Origin: Shewanella mangrovi | GTDB taxonomy: Bacteria > Pseudomonadota > Gammaproteobacteria > Enterobacterales > Shewanellaceae | Direction: 5' to 3' | DNA length: 64,000 bases | NCBI RefSeq assembly: GCF_000753795.1 | Contig: NZ_JPEO01000002.1 | Location: 528,795 to 592,794, forward strand | In this document: positions 9,392 to 16,030 of the stretch, in pieces | Layout of the letters: the number at the start of each line of letters is the position of its first letter | Numbering within the stretch: position 1 is the first letter of the stretch | Program-made: the position numbers and the translations under genes | Notes under the pieces: model-generated | The model's input: only the letters and a program-made list of their open reading frames with translations | Told to the model about the DNA's origin: nothing | Database searches by the model: none

Positions 9392-9943
9392 TTAAATTTG
9401 TGCCTGATAATCCTTTAGGCCCCGCGCAATGTTGGGATGCAGTAGTTGCTGCACCATCCACGGACTAAACAGAAATGCCTGATGTTCAACCGCCTGCAAC
9501 AGCCGCGCAAAATCGACCCACTGATATTGATCAACCTCTGCCGCAACCGCGTTCACCTCGCCTGCCGCCTGCGCGGCAAAAATCGGGCAAAACTCATGTT
9601 CGACAATGCCGTTGCTGTCACGAGCGTAGTAACTAAACTCATCAAAAATCGGCTGAATATGCTGCAACGCTAATCCCAATTCATCACCTGCTCTACGCGC
9701 AACCGCAGCTGTGAATACCTCCTCCGGCAGCGGATGACCGCAAAAGGAGTTGCTCCAGACGCCCGGCCAGGCGATTTTGTGTAATGCTCGGCGGGTGAGC
9801 AGTAGTTGCTGCTGCGAGTTGAACACATAACATGAAAATGCGAGGTGCAGCGGCGTGTTGTGGTTGTGGAGCGTGGCTTTATCGGCCGTACCAATGGGTG
9901 AGAATGCATCGTCCAGTAACACGACGAGTTCTTTAGGTGGCAT
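9392..9943 (-). CDS. idi: Isopentenyl-diphosphate delta-isomerase, type I
   Basis: A Nudix-fold protein of about 183 residues. It isomerises IPP to DMAPP in isoprenoid synthesis. The catalytic Cys is in SFCGHP and the metal-binding His/Glu cluster is visible (LHLAFSCYVFN, VEHEFCPIF), with the Nudix-like helix AVARRAGDELGL. The ATG at 9943 is preferred over 9952 because AGGA lies eight bases before it, while the upstream ATG has its AGG directly adjacent. The length is normal for bacterial type I Idi. It stands alone as a minus-strand gene. Confidence 0.92.
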   Translation of the reverse strand: MPPKELVVLLDDAFSPIGTADKATLHNHNTPLHLAFSCYVFNSQQQLLLTRRALHKIAWPGVWSNSFCGHPLPEEVFTAAVARRAGDELGLALQHIQPIFDEFSYYARDSNGIVEHEFCPIFAAQAAGEVNAVAAEVDQYQWVDFARLLQAVEHQAFLFSPWMVQQLLHPNIARGLKDYQAQI

Positions 9944-10114
9944 AAGTGTCATCCTATTACAACTAAGGTTATCTCTATCCGTTCCTGATCCACTATCCTA
10001 GTGCGCCGTCCTGAGCGTAATTTTAATGGCGATAACATCGGCATCAATTGCCAGCGTCATTCCAAGTGTAGACGGGTTCCCTTGCTGTCAGCCAGCTATC
10101 CCCCACAGGCAAAA

Positions 10115-10140
10115 CAAAGGGCGATAATGAATATCGCCCT
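10115..10140 (-). terminator. Terminator after the alcohol dehydrogenase gene
   Basis: The 8-bp stem GGGCGATA/TATCGCCC (10119-10126 with 10132-10139) is followed, on the minus strand, by TTTGTTTTG. Confidence 0.8.
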
Positions 10141-10164
10141 TGAGATACTTATCACAATCTGAAC

Positions 10165-11325
10165 TTAGAACGTCGCCGCGTCGATAACGTAACGATAGCG
10201 CGCTTCCTTGTTCACAACACTTTCCCACGCGTCGTTAATTTGATTTGCTTTGATCTTTTGGATCTTAGGCAGAATATTGTTCGCCGCGCAGTAGTTCACC
10301 ATCTCTTGAGTTTCTTTAATGCCACCAATCAAAGACGCATTAAAATTCACGCGCGAGAACGCCAGATACAATGCATTCACTGTCACTTCGGACTTAATCG
10401 GCATGCCCACCTGAGTAAAAGTACCGTACGGCTTCACTATCGCAGCGTAGGCCGCCACATTGAAGTCATATGGAATAGTGCTCAACAAGTAGTCCATTTG
10501 GCCGTTGTATGCGCCCAGCTTGCTCAGGTCGTCTACCACCACGGCTTCTTTTGCACCGAAAGCCAAAATATCTTTCACTTTAGAAGGCGACGTCGTGAAC
10601 GCGTAAACTTCGGCACCTTTCGATACCGCAAACTTAATCGCCATATGGCCCAAACCACCAATACCGGCAATGCCCACTTTCATACCTGGCTTGATATCAG
10701 CACGCATCAGTGGTGAATAAGTCGTGATACCGGCACACATCAGTGGCGCAGCTTCTTCAAAGCTGATGTTTTCAGGCACATGCATCACAAAGTTTTCTTC
10801 GACGACGATGTTGTTTGAATAGCCACCTTGCGAAATACCGGTTGGTGAGCGGTCATCCGGATAGCCATAAGTAAAGATGGTGTCTGGGTTGTACTGCTCT
10901 TCATCGGTGTCGTGATGATGGTTGTGGTTACCGACCATACAACCTACGCCAGCACGGTCGCCCACTTTAAATTTAGTGACGTTTTTACCCACGGCAGCCA
11001 CCACACCCACGATTTCGTGGCCCGGTACTTGCGGATATTTCTGTTTGCCCCAGTGACCTTTCTCTTGGTGAATATCAGAGTGGCAGATACTGGCGAACTT
11101 AATGTCGATCAGTACGTCATTATCACCGACTGGACGACGTTCAAATTTCCACGGTTTCAGCTTGCCTGATTCATCAAAGGCGGCGTAGCCTCGTGATTGA
11201 ATGTTGCCAGCGGCTGGACTAGCAAACACGTTCATTGGGCCGGCCAACATAGCGCCCATACCGACAGCGCCGGTGAATTTCATCACTTTTCTTCGGTTAT
11301 GATCATGATCTTTACCGTCACACAT
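10165..11325 (-). CDS. Tat-exported zinc alcohol dehydrogenase of the CAD type, structural zinc site lost
   Basis: A 386-residue medium-chain dehydrogenase of the cinnamyl-alcohol/YjgB type with an N-terminal Tat-like signal: HNRRKVMK at residues 9-16, a hydrophobic stretch, and cleavage near residue 35-38. Catalytic zinc ligands are intact (Cys81 in SICHSD, His103-Glu104 in VPGHEI, Cys197 in LMCAGI) and the Rossmann motif GIGGLGHM is present. The lobe that in relatives carries four structural-zinc cysteines reads GNHNHHHDTDEEQYN (about 132-146): no Cys remains and four His appear. Relatives oxidise or reduce primary alcohols/aldehydes with NADP(H), a cofactor not expected in the periplasm. 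It is monocistronic, with a long upstream region. Enzyme class is secure; export is inferred from the signal. Confidence 0.88.
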   Translation of the reverse strand: MCDGKDHDHNRRKVMKFTGAVGMGAMLAGPMNVFASPAAGNIQSRGYAAFDESGKLKPWKFERRPVGDNDVLIDIKFASICHSDIHQEKGHWGKQKYPQVPGHEIVGVVAAVGKNVTKFKVGDRAGVGCMVGNHNHHHDTDEEQYNPDTIFTYGYPDDRSPTGISQGGYSNNIVVEENFVMHVPENISFEEAAPLMCAGITTYSPLMRADIKPGMKVGIAGIGGLGHMAIKFAVSKGAEVYAFTTSPSKVKDILAFGAKEAVVVDDLSKLGAYNGQMDYLLSTIPYDFNVAAYAAIVKPYGTFTQVGMPIKSEVTVNALYLAFSRVNFNASLIGGIKETQEMVNYCAANNILPKIQKIKANQINDAWESVVNKEARYRYVIDAATF

Positions 11326-11894
11326 TCAAAATCTCCTTAGTCAGGTTGGTCATCTTCCGCGATGCCATGTGTTGCACCTATACGTCATAAATCATTGATT
11401 GATTAATTCTTTATGAAATAAGGTCTGTTATTGTTTAACGTTAACGCTAAACCACCACAATTCGCATTATCGTCGCCGCTAGCAGTAGCAAAAACTGGCA
11501 AGGTTCTGCCATGTTTCCAGCATTGTGCATACGCCTCGCCGTGCAGAATATCCACATCATTTTAGCTACTGACATTGTCAATGAATTTGCCAATATCCAA
11601 TAGCATGTTCCTGTAATTTTCTTGCCCGATTTTACAAATTTGGCGCTTAACACGCTAAATCAGGCAACTGAAATTAAGATGAAGACGGCTCTCGGTTATC
11701 GACGCCATTCGTTAAACACCACCAGTGCCGCGGCCAAACTCAGCGCTGATGCCTTCAACCAAAAGGTTACTTTTTCATTACGCTTAATTAACTGTTAATC
11801 TTTGCTCTCTAGCGTGAGCCGATATTCGTTGCGCTGCATTCATACAGACATAGCGCTTTTGTCTTAATCAACAACAATAAATAATAGGAATGCG
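11326..11894. other. Long divergent intergenic region, no recognised gene
   Basis: About 570 bp between the alcohol dehydrogenase (-) and the PAP2 gene (+). A 68-codon minus-strand frame (11447-11653) has no coding signature. The part next to the dehydrogenase is AT-rich (11380-11440) and may hold its promoter. No hairpin or operator could be named. Confidence 0.4.
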
Positions 11895-12437
11895 ATGAAA
11901 TCTTTGCCGCTAACCCTCAACGCCGCCTTGCTGTGTGCCACCGCCTTTTTGACTCAGAACGCACTGGCAGCTTCCACCGTAGAAACCTCAGGCGATATCG
12001 GCCTAGTGGCCATTCCCGTCGCCGCATGGGGTCTGAGCCAACTGAAGGACGATAGCGAAGGTCAATATCAGCTTTATTGGGGCGTTGGCGCCACCTTCCT
12101 CACCACCGAACTGCTGAAGTACACGATTCACGAACGCCGTCCCGATGGCAGTGATAACGACAGTTTTCCTTCCGGTCACACCTCGATTTCATTCGCCGCC
12201 GCCACCTATGTGCAGCAACGTTATGGCTGGAAGACGTCCATCCCCTTCTACGCCGCCGCCACTTATGTCGGCTGGTCACGGGTTGACTCAGATCGTCACT
12301 ACACCAAAGATGTGGTCGCCGGTGCTTTAGTGGGTTATCTCAATGCCCGTTATTTCACTGAGCCTTTTCACGGTGTGCAGGTTGCCGCGTATTCAGAAGG
12401 TGATGCTGTCGGTATTAAGCTGCATATGGCATTCTAA
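11895..12437 (+). CDS. PAP2-family phosphatase, exported
   Basis: A 180-residue PAP2 (type 2 phosphatidic acid phosphatase) protein with an N-terminal signal peptide (cleavage near ALA-25). The three catalytic motifs are present: KYTIHERRP, SFPSGHTS, and SRVDSDRHYTKD. PAP2 enzymes of this kind dephosphorylate PgpB-like lipid phosphates or undecaprenyl diphosphate on the outer side of the inner membrane. It is followed after 30 bp by dgkA, which makes the opposite reaction on diacylglycerol, so the pair probably serves phospholipid or carrier-lipid turnover. It has fewer hydrophobic helices than PgpB. Confidence 0.87.
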   Translation: MKSLPLTLNAALLCATAFLTQNALAASTVETSGDIGLVAIPVAAWGLSQLKDDSEGQYQLYWGVGATFLTTELLKYTIHERRPDGSDNDSFPSGHTSISFAAATYVQQRYGWKTSIPFYAAATYVGWSRVDSDRHYTKDVVAGALVGYLNARYFTEPFHGVQVAAYSEGDAVGIKLHMAF

Positions 12438-12467
12438 GCTTATTGAGATTAAGCAACGGTAGACTCC

Positions 12468-12818
12468 GTGAAAAACCAGTCGTTTATCAAAAAGTTGGGC
12501 TACGCCATTAACGGTTTTATCTACGCAGTTAAAACCGAACACAATATGCGCCGCCATCTTGCCGCGGCGATATTGGCCGTCGCAGTATTTGCCTGGCGCC
12601 AACCCAGTGCCATCTGGTGGGCGCTGATTGTGTTGTGTATCGCGCTGGTGTGGGCGGCGGAATTAATCAACTCCGCCGTTGAAGGCCTGATTGACCATCT
12701 CCACCCAGAGATTCATCCGCAGATTGGCCATATCAAGGATATGTTGGCAGGTATGGTGTTGGTGTTCAGTCTCGCTGCCGTGGTGGTTGGCGTATTGGGC
12801 TTGTATTCGACCCTGTAA
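12468..12818 (+). CDS. dgkA: Diacylglycerol kinase (prokaryotic)
   Basis: A 116-residue integral membrane kinase that phosphorylates diacylglycerol to phosphatidic acid using ATP. The signature AAELINSAVEGLIDHLHPEIHPQIGHIKDMLAG is plainly present in pieces: catalytic Glu in AAELINSAVEGL and the conserved IKDM. Three hydrophobic helices are visible (about 33-50, 53-70, 95-115), as in E. coli DgkA. The start is GTG at 12468. It forms an operon with the upstream PAP2 gene (30-bp gap). Confidence 0.93.
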   Translation: MKNQSFIKKLGYAINGFIYAVKTEHNMRRHLAAAILAVAVFAWRQPSAIWWALIVLCIALVWAAELINSAVEGLIDHLHPEIHPQIGHIKDMLAGMVLVFSLAAVVVGVLGLYSTL

Positions 12819-12844
12819 TCAGTCGTCAATCAATACCGCGCGGT

Positions 12845-13135
12845 TTATTCATAATCATAAGGGGTGAAATTAATCCCGTAGCCAAAAGGTTTGTCACTCG
12901 GCGCTTGTTCAGGTTCAGTCGCAAAAATTTTGATGTCGCCAATGATTTCAAAGCCAATCTGGCGGCCAATGACATCCAGCATATCGGCGCTTTGATCCGC
13001 ATTGAGCGCCCATGTTTTCATCGTCATAATCGCGGGGCCCCGCGGACATACAAAGCCATCTTGTAACTCGCCGACAATACCATCGCCTAACACAGTAAAG
13101 TGGCTAAATTCGGTGGTTTCTGGCTGTTTACTCAT
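12845..13135 (-). CDS. Conserved-looking hypothetical protein (96 aa)
   Basis: A 96-residue soluble protein with no recognised domain. It contains VLGDGIVGELQDGFVCPRGPAIM and ends with an acidic, aromatic tail (INFTPYDYE). There is no signal peptide or membrane segment. Composition matches the neighbouring chromosome rather than the AT-rich islet next to it, so this gene marks the last resident gene before the islet. It is convergent with dgkA, 26 bp away. No function can be inferred. Confidence 0.6.
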   Translation of the reverse strand: MSKQPETTEFSHFTVLGDGIVGELQDGFVCPRGPAIMTMKTWALNADQSADMLDVIGRQIGFEIIGDIKIFATEPEQAPSDKPFGYGINFTPYDYE

Positions 13136-13295
13136 GAGTTGTCCTTTTCGTTAGTCGCATTACACAGATCAAAGCCGATGCAGGCAAAATTAGCTAGCCC
13201 AGCTATTATCTGTTTGCCTGTCCATCATATGCAAATTGCCATCTCGCAAAAGTTAGAAGGCATTATCACCTTTCGTAAATTTGGCCGTTACACCG

Positions 13296-13325
13296 CTGCC
13301 CCGACGTCGCGAAATACTACGGCGC
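13296..13325 (+). repeat. Dispersed repeat element A, left copy
   Basis: A 30-bp segment beginning CTGCCCCGACGTCGCGAAA and ending CTACGGCGC. It matches the reverse complement of 15861-15890 at 28 of 30 positions. Confidence 0.75.
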
Positions 13326-13480
13326 GCCGAAGGGAATTGGGTATGCTTGAAAGTTGGCAATTTCATCTGTTAAGAAATCCGTTGCTTTTTTGCACGATGT
13401 GCTAAATCACCTGCGGTGGGCGCATGCACACGCAGTTCAGTGGCACGCTGTGAACACAATCCCTGTGCGCTCGACGCCAG

Positions 13481-13536
13481 CATCGACGTACAGGATGTAC
13501 TAATGCCGTAGAGCACACGGATGTGCGAGAACGGCC
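13481..13536 (+). repeat. Dispersed repeat element B, left copy
   Basis: A 56-bp segment starting CATCGACGTACAGGATGTA and containing GAGCACACGGATGTGCG. It matches the reverse complement of 15741-15796 with about five transitions. Elements A and B occur in the same order on both sides, with different spacing (185 bp between starts here, 94 bp on the right), so the flanks are diverged copies of one composite repeat. Confidence 0.75.
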
Positions 13537-13623
13537 ATGCTGGCGACGGTTACTGCCCCGCATGTGCTGGAAAATTTCGGTGAATTCCTGTGAATTTGGG
13601 CGTGGCTGCACGTCCGACTAAGA

Positions 13624-13725
13624 TCAATTTTTAGTATCGCAGACGGCGAGTTGTTGTAGGTCACTGACGGCGAGATCTTCGAGGAATGGGAAGAAAGCTT
13701 CGTTGGAGTTGAGCTTGAGGTACAA
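13624..13725 (-). pseudogene. Possible 3' remnant of a protein gene
   Basis: On the minus strand a short open frame encodes a peptide like LYLKLNSNEAFFPFLEDLA, continuing to AVCDTKN and a stop at 13624. It is closed upstream by an in-frame stop about 10 bases before the Leu codon. The composition looks like a real C-terminus, but only about 34 codons remain and the parent gene is not recognised. It lies inside the islet boundary, just inward of repeat B. Confidence 0.25.
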
Positions 13726-13921
13726 CTTACACTATGATGCGTTATTTAAGGTAAACCATTTAAAAACAACAGCTTAAATAACAATATTATATTTCAACAA
13801 CAATTTTTTAATGACCTCAATATTCACCTCCTTTTTATGTCATCAAAACGTGAGGAAAACTGAATCCCAAACAGATCACATCATTAACATTTCTCAATGA
13901 ATGTCTTTAGTCACTAAGACA

Positions 13922-14200
13922 AAAAGTAACCATTTTTGGTTACTAGTGGCAATAGTAACACCTTAGAGTTACTATCATTAAAAGTAACCATTTTTGGTTA
14001 CTAGCGGCAATAGTAACACCTTAGAGTTACTATCATTAAAAGTAACCATTTTAGATTACTAGTAACAATTTTAGGTTACTAGTGGCAATGGTAACACCTT
14101 AGCGTTACTATCATGAAAAGTAACAATTTTAGGCTACTAGTAGCAATAGTAACACCTTAGCGTTACTATCATGAAAAGTAACAATTTTAGGTTACTACTA
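13922..14200 (+). repeat. Tandem 58-bp repeat array made of ten 20-bp palindromes
   Basis: Units start at 13922, 13980, 14038 and 14116, and a partial one at 14174. Unit length is 58, 58, 78 and 58 bp; the 78-bp unit carries one extra palindrome. Each 58-bp unit has two perfect or near-perfect palindromes with the same AGTAAC half-site: type A AGTAACC-N6-GGTTACT (for example 13925-13944) and type B AGTAAC-N8-GTTACT (for example 13954-13973). In a standard unit their centres are 29 bp apart, exactly half the unit. The last palindrome (14177-14196) lies just before the likely start of the SatD-like gene, so the array is best read as a multi-copy operator for an HTH protein. There are no unique spacers as in CRISPR. 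Confidence 0.85.
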
Positions 14201-14224
14201 ATAAACACGATTATGGTTGGTTTT

Positions 14225-14923
14225 ATGGTGAAGGTGAAAGAAAAAATAGTTGTAGAAAGAAACGAGCTTAACACTCCCATAGCAGTACTAAGTGGGGACA
14301 TCATTCGCTCTACAGACCTATCAGACGAAATGTATGAAGATTTGCTCTACACATTACATAACCAACTAGCTTTAATTAGAACCTCTGACCCAAATAATAA
14401 ATTTGAAATAAGTAGAGGAGATGCGTTTCAGATTTTTGTTAAAGATGCTAAGAATGCTGCAACTTATGCTCTTCTCATTAGAACTAGTTTAAGAAGCAGA
14501 AATAGTCGTTATGATTGTCGGATAAGCGTAGCTATTGGAAATAATGAAGGCATGGTGTTTAGAAACTCTTTAGGTAGCTCTACAGGTAACATATTTACAC
14601 TATCTGGGAGAAACTTGGATAGTATGAAGCCAGCCACTTTAAAAATAACCACACCCATAAAATCTTTTAATGAAAATTTTGAACTGCTAACTAAATACCT
14701 AGATAATCAAATGTCTGGATTAACAGAAAGACAGTCTGAAATTGTGTATGAAATATTAAAGAATATCACCCTAAACAATAAGAATATCACTCAAAAAGAA
14801 ATAGCCGAAACTTTAGAGGTTAATAGAGTATCAGTAAATCGCTCGATTAATTCTGCAAATTTAAATCTAATAACTGAATATGTCGAATTTTTCTCAAAAA
14901 AAATAACGGAGTATTTTATTTGA
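14225..14923 (+). CDS. SatD-family protein: degenerate cyclase-like domain plus C-terminal HTH
   Basis: About 232 residues (250 if the ATG at 14171, inside the repeat array, is used; neither has a Shine-Dalgarno). The N-terminal domain opens with AVLSGDIIRST, then RGDAFQIFV, RISVAIGN and LSGRNLD. The spacing resembles class III nucleotide cyclases, with two Asp at the metal positions, the Arg of the VNxAxR helix kept and its Asn replaced. The C-terminal 60 residues hold a helix-turn-helix (TQKEIAETLEVNRVSVNRSI). SatD is a known family name (Streptococcus sat locus) without established biochemistry; the cyclase reading is my inference. The stop overlaps the TTG start of the next gene. Very AT-rich codon use suggests acquisition. 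Confidence 0.72.
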   Translation: MVKVKEKIVVERNELNTPIAVLSGDIIRSTDLSDEMYEDLLYTLHNQLALIRTSDPNNKFEISRGDAFQIFVKDAKNAATYALLIRTSLRSRNSRYDCRISVAIGNNEGMVFRNSLGSSTGNIFTLSGRNLDSMKPATLKITTPIKSFNENFELLTKYLDNQMSGLTERQSEIVYEILKNITLNNKNITQKEIAETLEVNRVSVNRSINSANLNLITEYVEFFSKKITEYFI

Positions 14924-15651
14924 ACAACTTCCCAATATTATTCACCTCGCTAATTATATTGCATATATTAGGTGACTTTTATTTTCAACCTAATAGCTGG
15001 GTTAAAGATAAAAACAAAAATCACATAAGTTCATTAAAACTGATTAATCATGCTGTTATACAGGCAATTATGTCTTGTATCCCAATATTATATGTAACAA
15101 CTTATTGGAAAACGATTCTTTGTACATTCTTTATAGTTGGTATTACACATTGGGCGATTGACATTTTGAAAACTTACAAGAATGGCTTACGCTATTTAGT
15201 CGTAGATCAAATCCTGCATTTTTCAATCTTATTTCTAATATCTATACATGCATCACAGTTAGATTTATCATCAATAGAGATTAAAAACTATGTTTTTAAT
15301 AAATACATTTTAAGTTTGACTTTAGGATTTCTTCTTATTCTTAAGCCAACATCGATATTTATCGGAACAATGCTGAGCAAATATTCTTTATCCATTGATG
15401 AGAATAAAGGCCTTATTTCTGGAGGGGAGACCATAGGGTATTTAGAAAGAATAATAATCCTTATATTCACAATTACAGGCGAATTTTCCGTCATTGGCTT
15501 TATATTAACCGCTAAGTCAATATTTAGATTCGGCGATATGAAAAGCGCTCAAGATCATAAGCTAACCGAATACTTTCTCCTTGGGACATTAATTTCTGTA
15601 ACAATTACAATAACTGTTGGACTAATAATAAAATACTTTATTTTAAAATAA
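14920..15651 (+). CDS. DUF3307 integral membrane protein
   Basis: A 243-residue protein with about seven hydrophobic segments. Motifs HILGDFYFQ near the N-terminus, HWAIDILK (about residue 86) and DQILHF (about 108) match the DUF3307 family, whose His/Asp residues sit at helix ends. It starts with TTG at 14920, overlapping the SatD stop by 4 bp, with GGAG eight bases before, so the two are translationally coupled. DUF3307 has no established function. The pair reads as a sensor/regulator with a membrane partner. Codon use is as AT-rich as its partner's and unlike the flanks. Confidence 0.75.
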   Translation: MNNFPILFTSLIILHILGDFYFQPNSWVKDKNKNHISSLKLINHAVIQAIMSCIPILYVTTYWKTILCTFFIVGITHWAIDILKTYKNGLRYLVVDQILHFSILFLISIHASQLDLSSIEIKNYVFNKYILSLTLGFLLILKPTSIFIGTMLSKYSLSIDENKGLISGGETIGYLERIIILIFTITGEFSVIGFILTAKSIFRFGDMKSAQDHKLTEYFLLGTLISVTITITVGLIIKYFILK

Positions 15652-15740
15652 AATATTTTACCTATGGAGATTTTTGGCAACACCAATTCCCCTCGGCGCG
15701 GCGAAGGTGCGTTGGGCAGACATTGAGCAAGCGAGGCATT

Positions 15741-15796
15741 CGCCGTTCCCGCACATCCATGTGCTCCACGGCATTAATACATCCTGTATGTCGATG
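15741..15796 (-). repeat. Dispersed repeat element B, right copy (inverted)
   Basis: The reverse complement matches 13481-13536 at about 51 of 56 positions. It lies immediately outside the AT-rich core, on the side opposite the left copy. Confidence 0.75.
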
Positions 15797-15812
15797 TCTC
15801 GAAGCTACGCTG

Positions 15813-16030
15813 CGGAATGGATTCCGAATCAGAGCGATTTGCGAAAATGGCAAACCAGAAGCGCCGTAGCGTTTCGCGACGTCGGGGCAGCTGGGGGATT
15901 GACAAGGGGGCGAGGCTGTCCAGCCCCCTTGTCCTCTGGTGTGGAGCGAGTAGCTCCACGACTTTGGCAAACGCAGTTTGCTATCACGCAGTGATAAGCC
16001 CAACGGGAAGTTTGAAGGCATCACCTTCAA
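15813..16030. repeat. Cluster of short perfect hairpins, with repeat element A (right copy)
   Basis: Successive perfect inverted repeats: CGGAAT-GG-ATTCCG (15813-15826); an 11-bp stem GACAAGGGGGC with an 11-nt loop (15901-15933); GTGGAGC-N5-GCTCCAC (15941-15959); GCAAAC-GCA-GTTTGC (15967-15981); TATCAC-GCA-GTGATA (15982-15996); TTGAAGG-N5-CCTTCAA (16012-16030). Element A (15861-15890, inverted) lies within. The last hairpin reaches the stop codon of the phosphatase-kinase gene and may act as its terminator, though it lacks a T-run. No coding frame explains this density. Confidence 0.7.

Larger units (their letters stand above)
13256..15890. mobile_element. AT-rich islet bounded by inverted dispersed repeats
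   Basis: A segment whose core (about 13.63-15.66 kb) is far richer in A+T than both flanks. It carries a palindrome array and two genes (SatD-like and DUF3307). Both sides carry copies of the same GC-richer repeat elements in opposite orientation: element A at 13296-13325 and 15861-15890 (28 of 30 bases agree on reverse complementing), and element B at 13481-13536 and 15741-15796 (about 51 of 56). No integrase, transposase or tRNA target is present, so the mode of acquisition is unknown. Calling it mobile is an inference from composition and flanking repeats. Confidence 0.45.

Noticed and set aside
11447..11653. Minus-strand frame of 68 codons between the alcohol dehydrogenase and PAP2 genes
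   Set aside because: Composition is not protein-like and there is no ribosome binding site.
13402..13611. Minus-strand frame of 69 codons in the left repeat region
   Set aside because: It lies inside the dispersed repeat elements; the copy on the right side does not keep the frame.
13922..14200. CRISPR-like array
   Set aside because: The units are near-identical along their full length with no unique spacers, and no cas genes are present. They are tandem palindromes.
14171..14224. Upstream ATG at 14171 as start of the SatD-like gene
   Set aside because: The ATG is part of the repeat unit (it also occurs at the preceding unit junction) and lacks a Shine-Dalgarno. It cannot be excluded, but ATG 14225 fits the family's N-terminus better.
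15711..16004. Integron attC-like core sites (GTTGGGC at 15711, GCCCAAC at 15998)
   Set aside because: The two words are in the wrong order for one attC site, no matching inner R/L boxes were found next to either, and no integrase is present. Seven-base words recur by chance.
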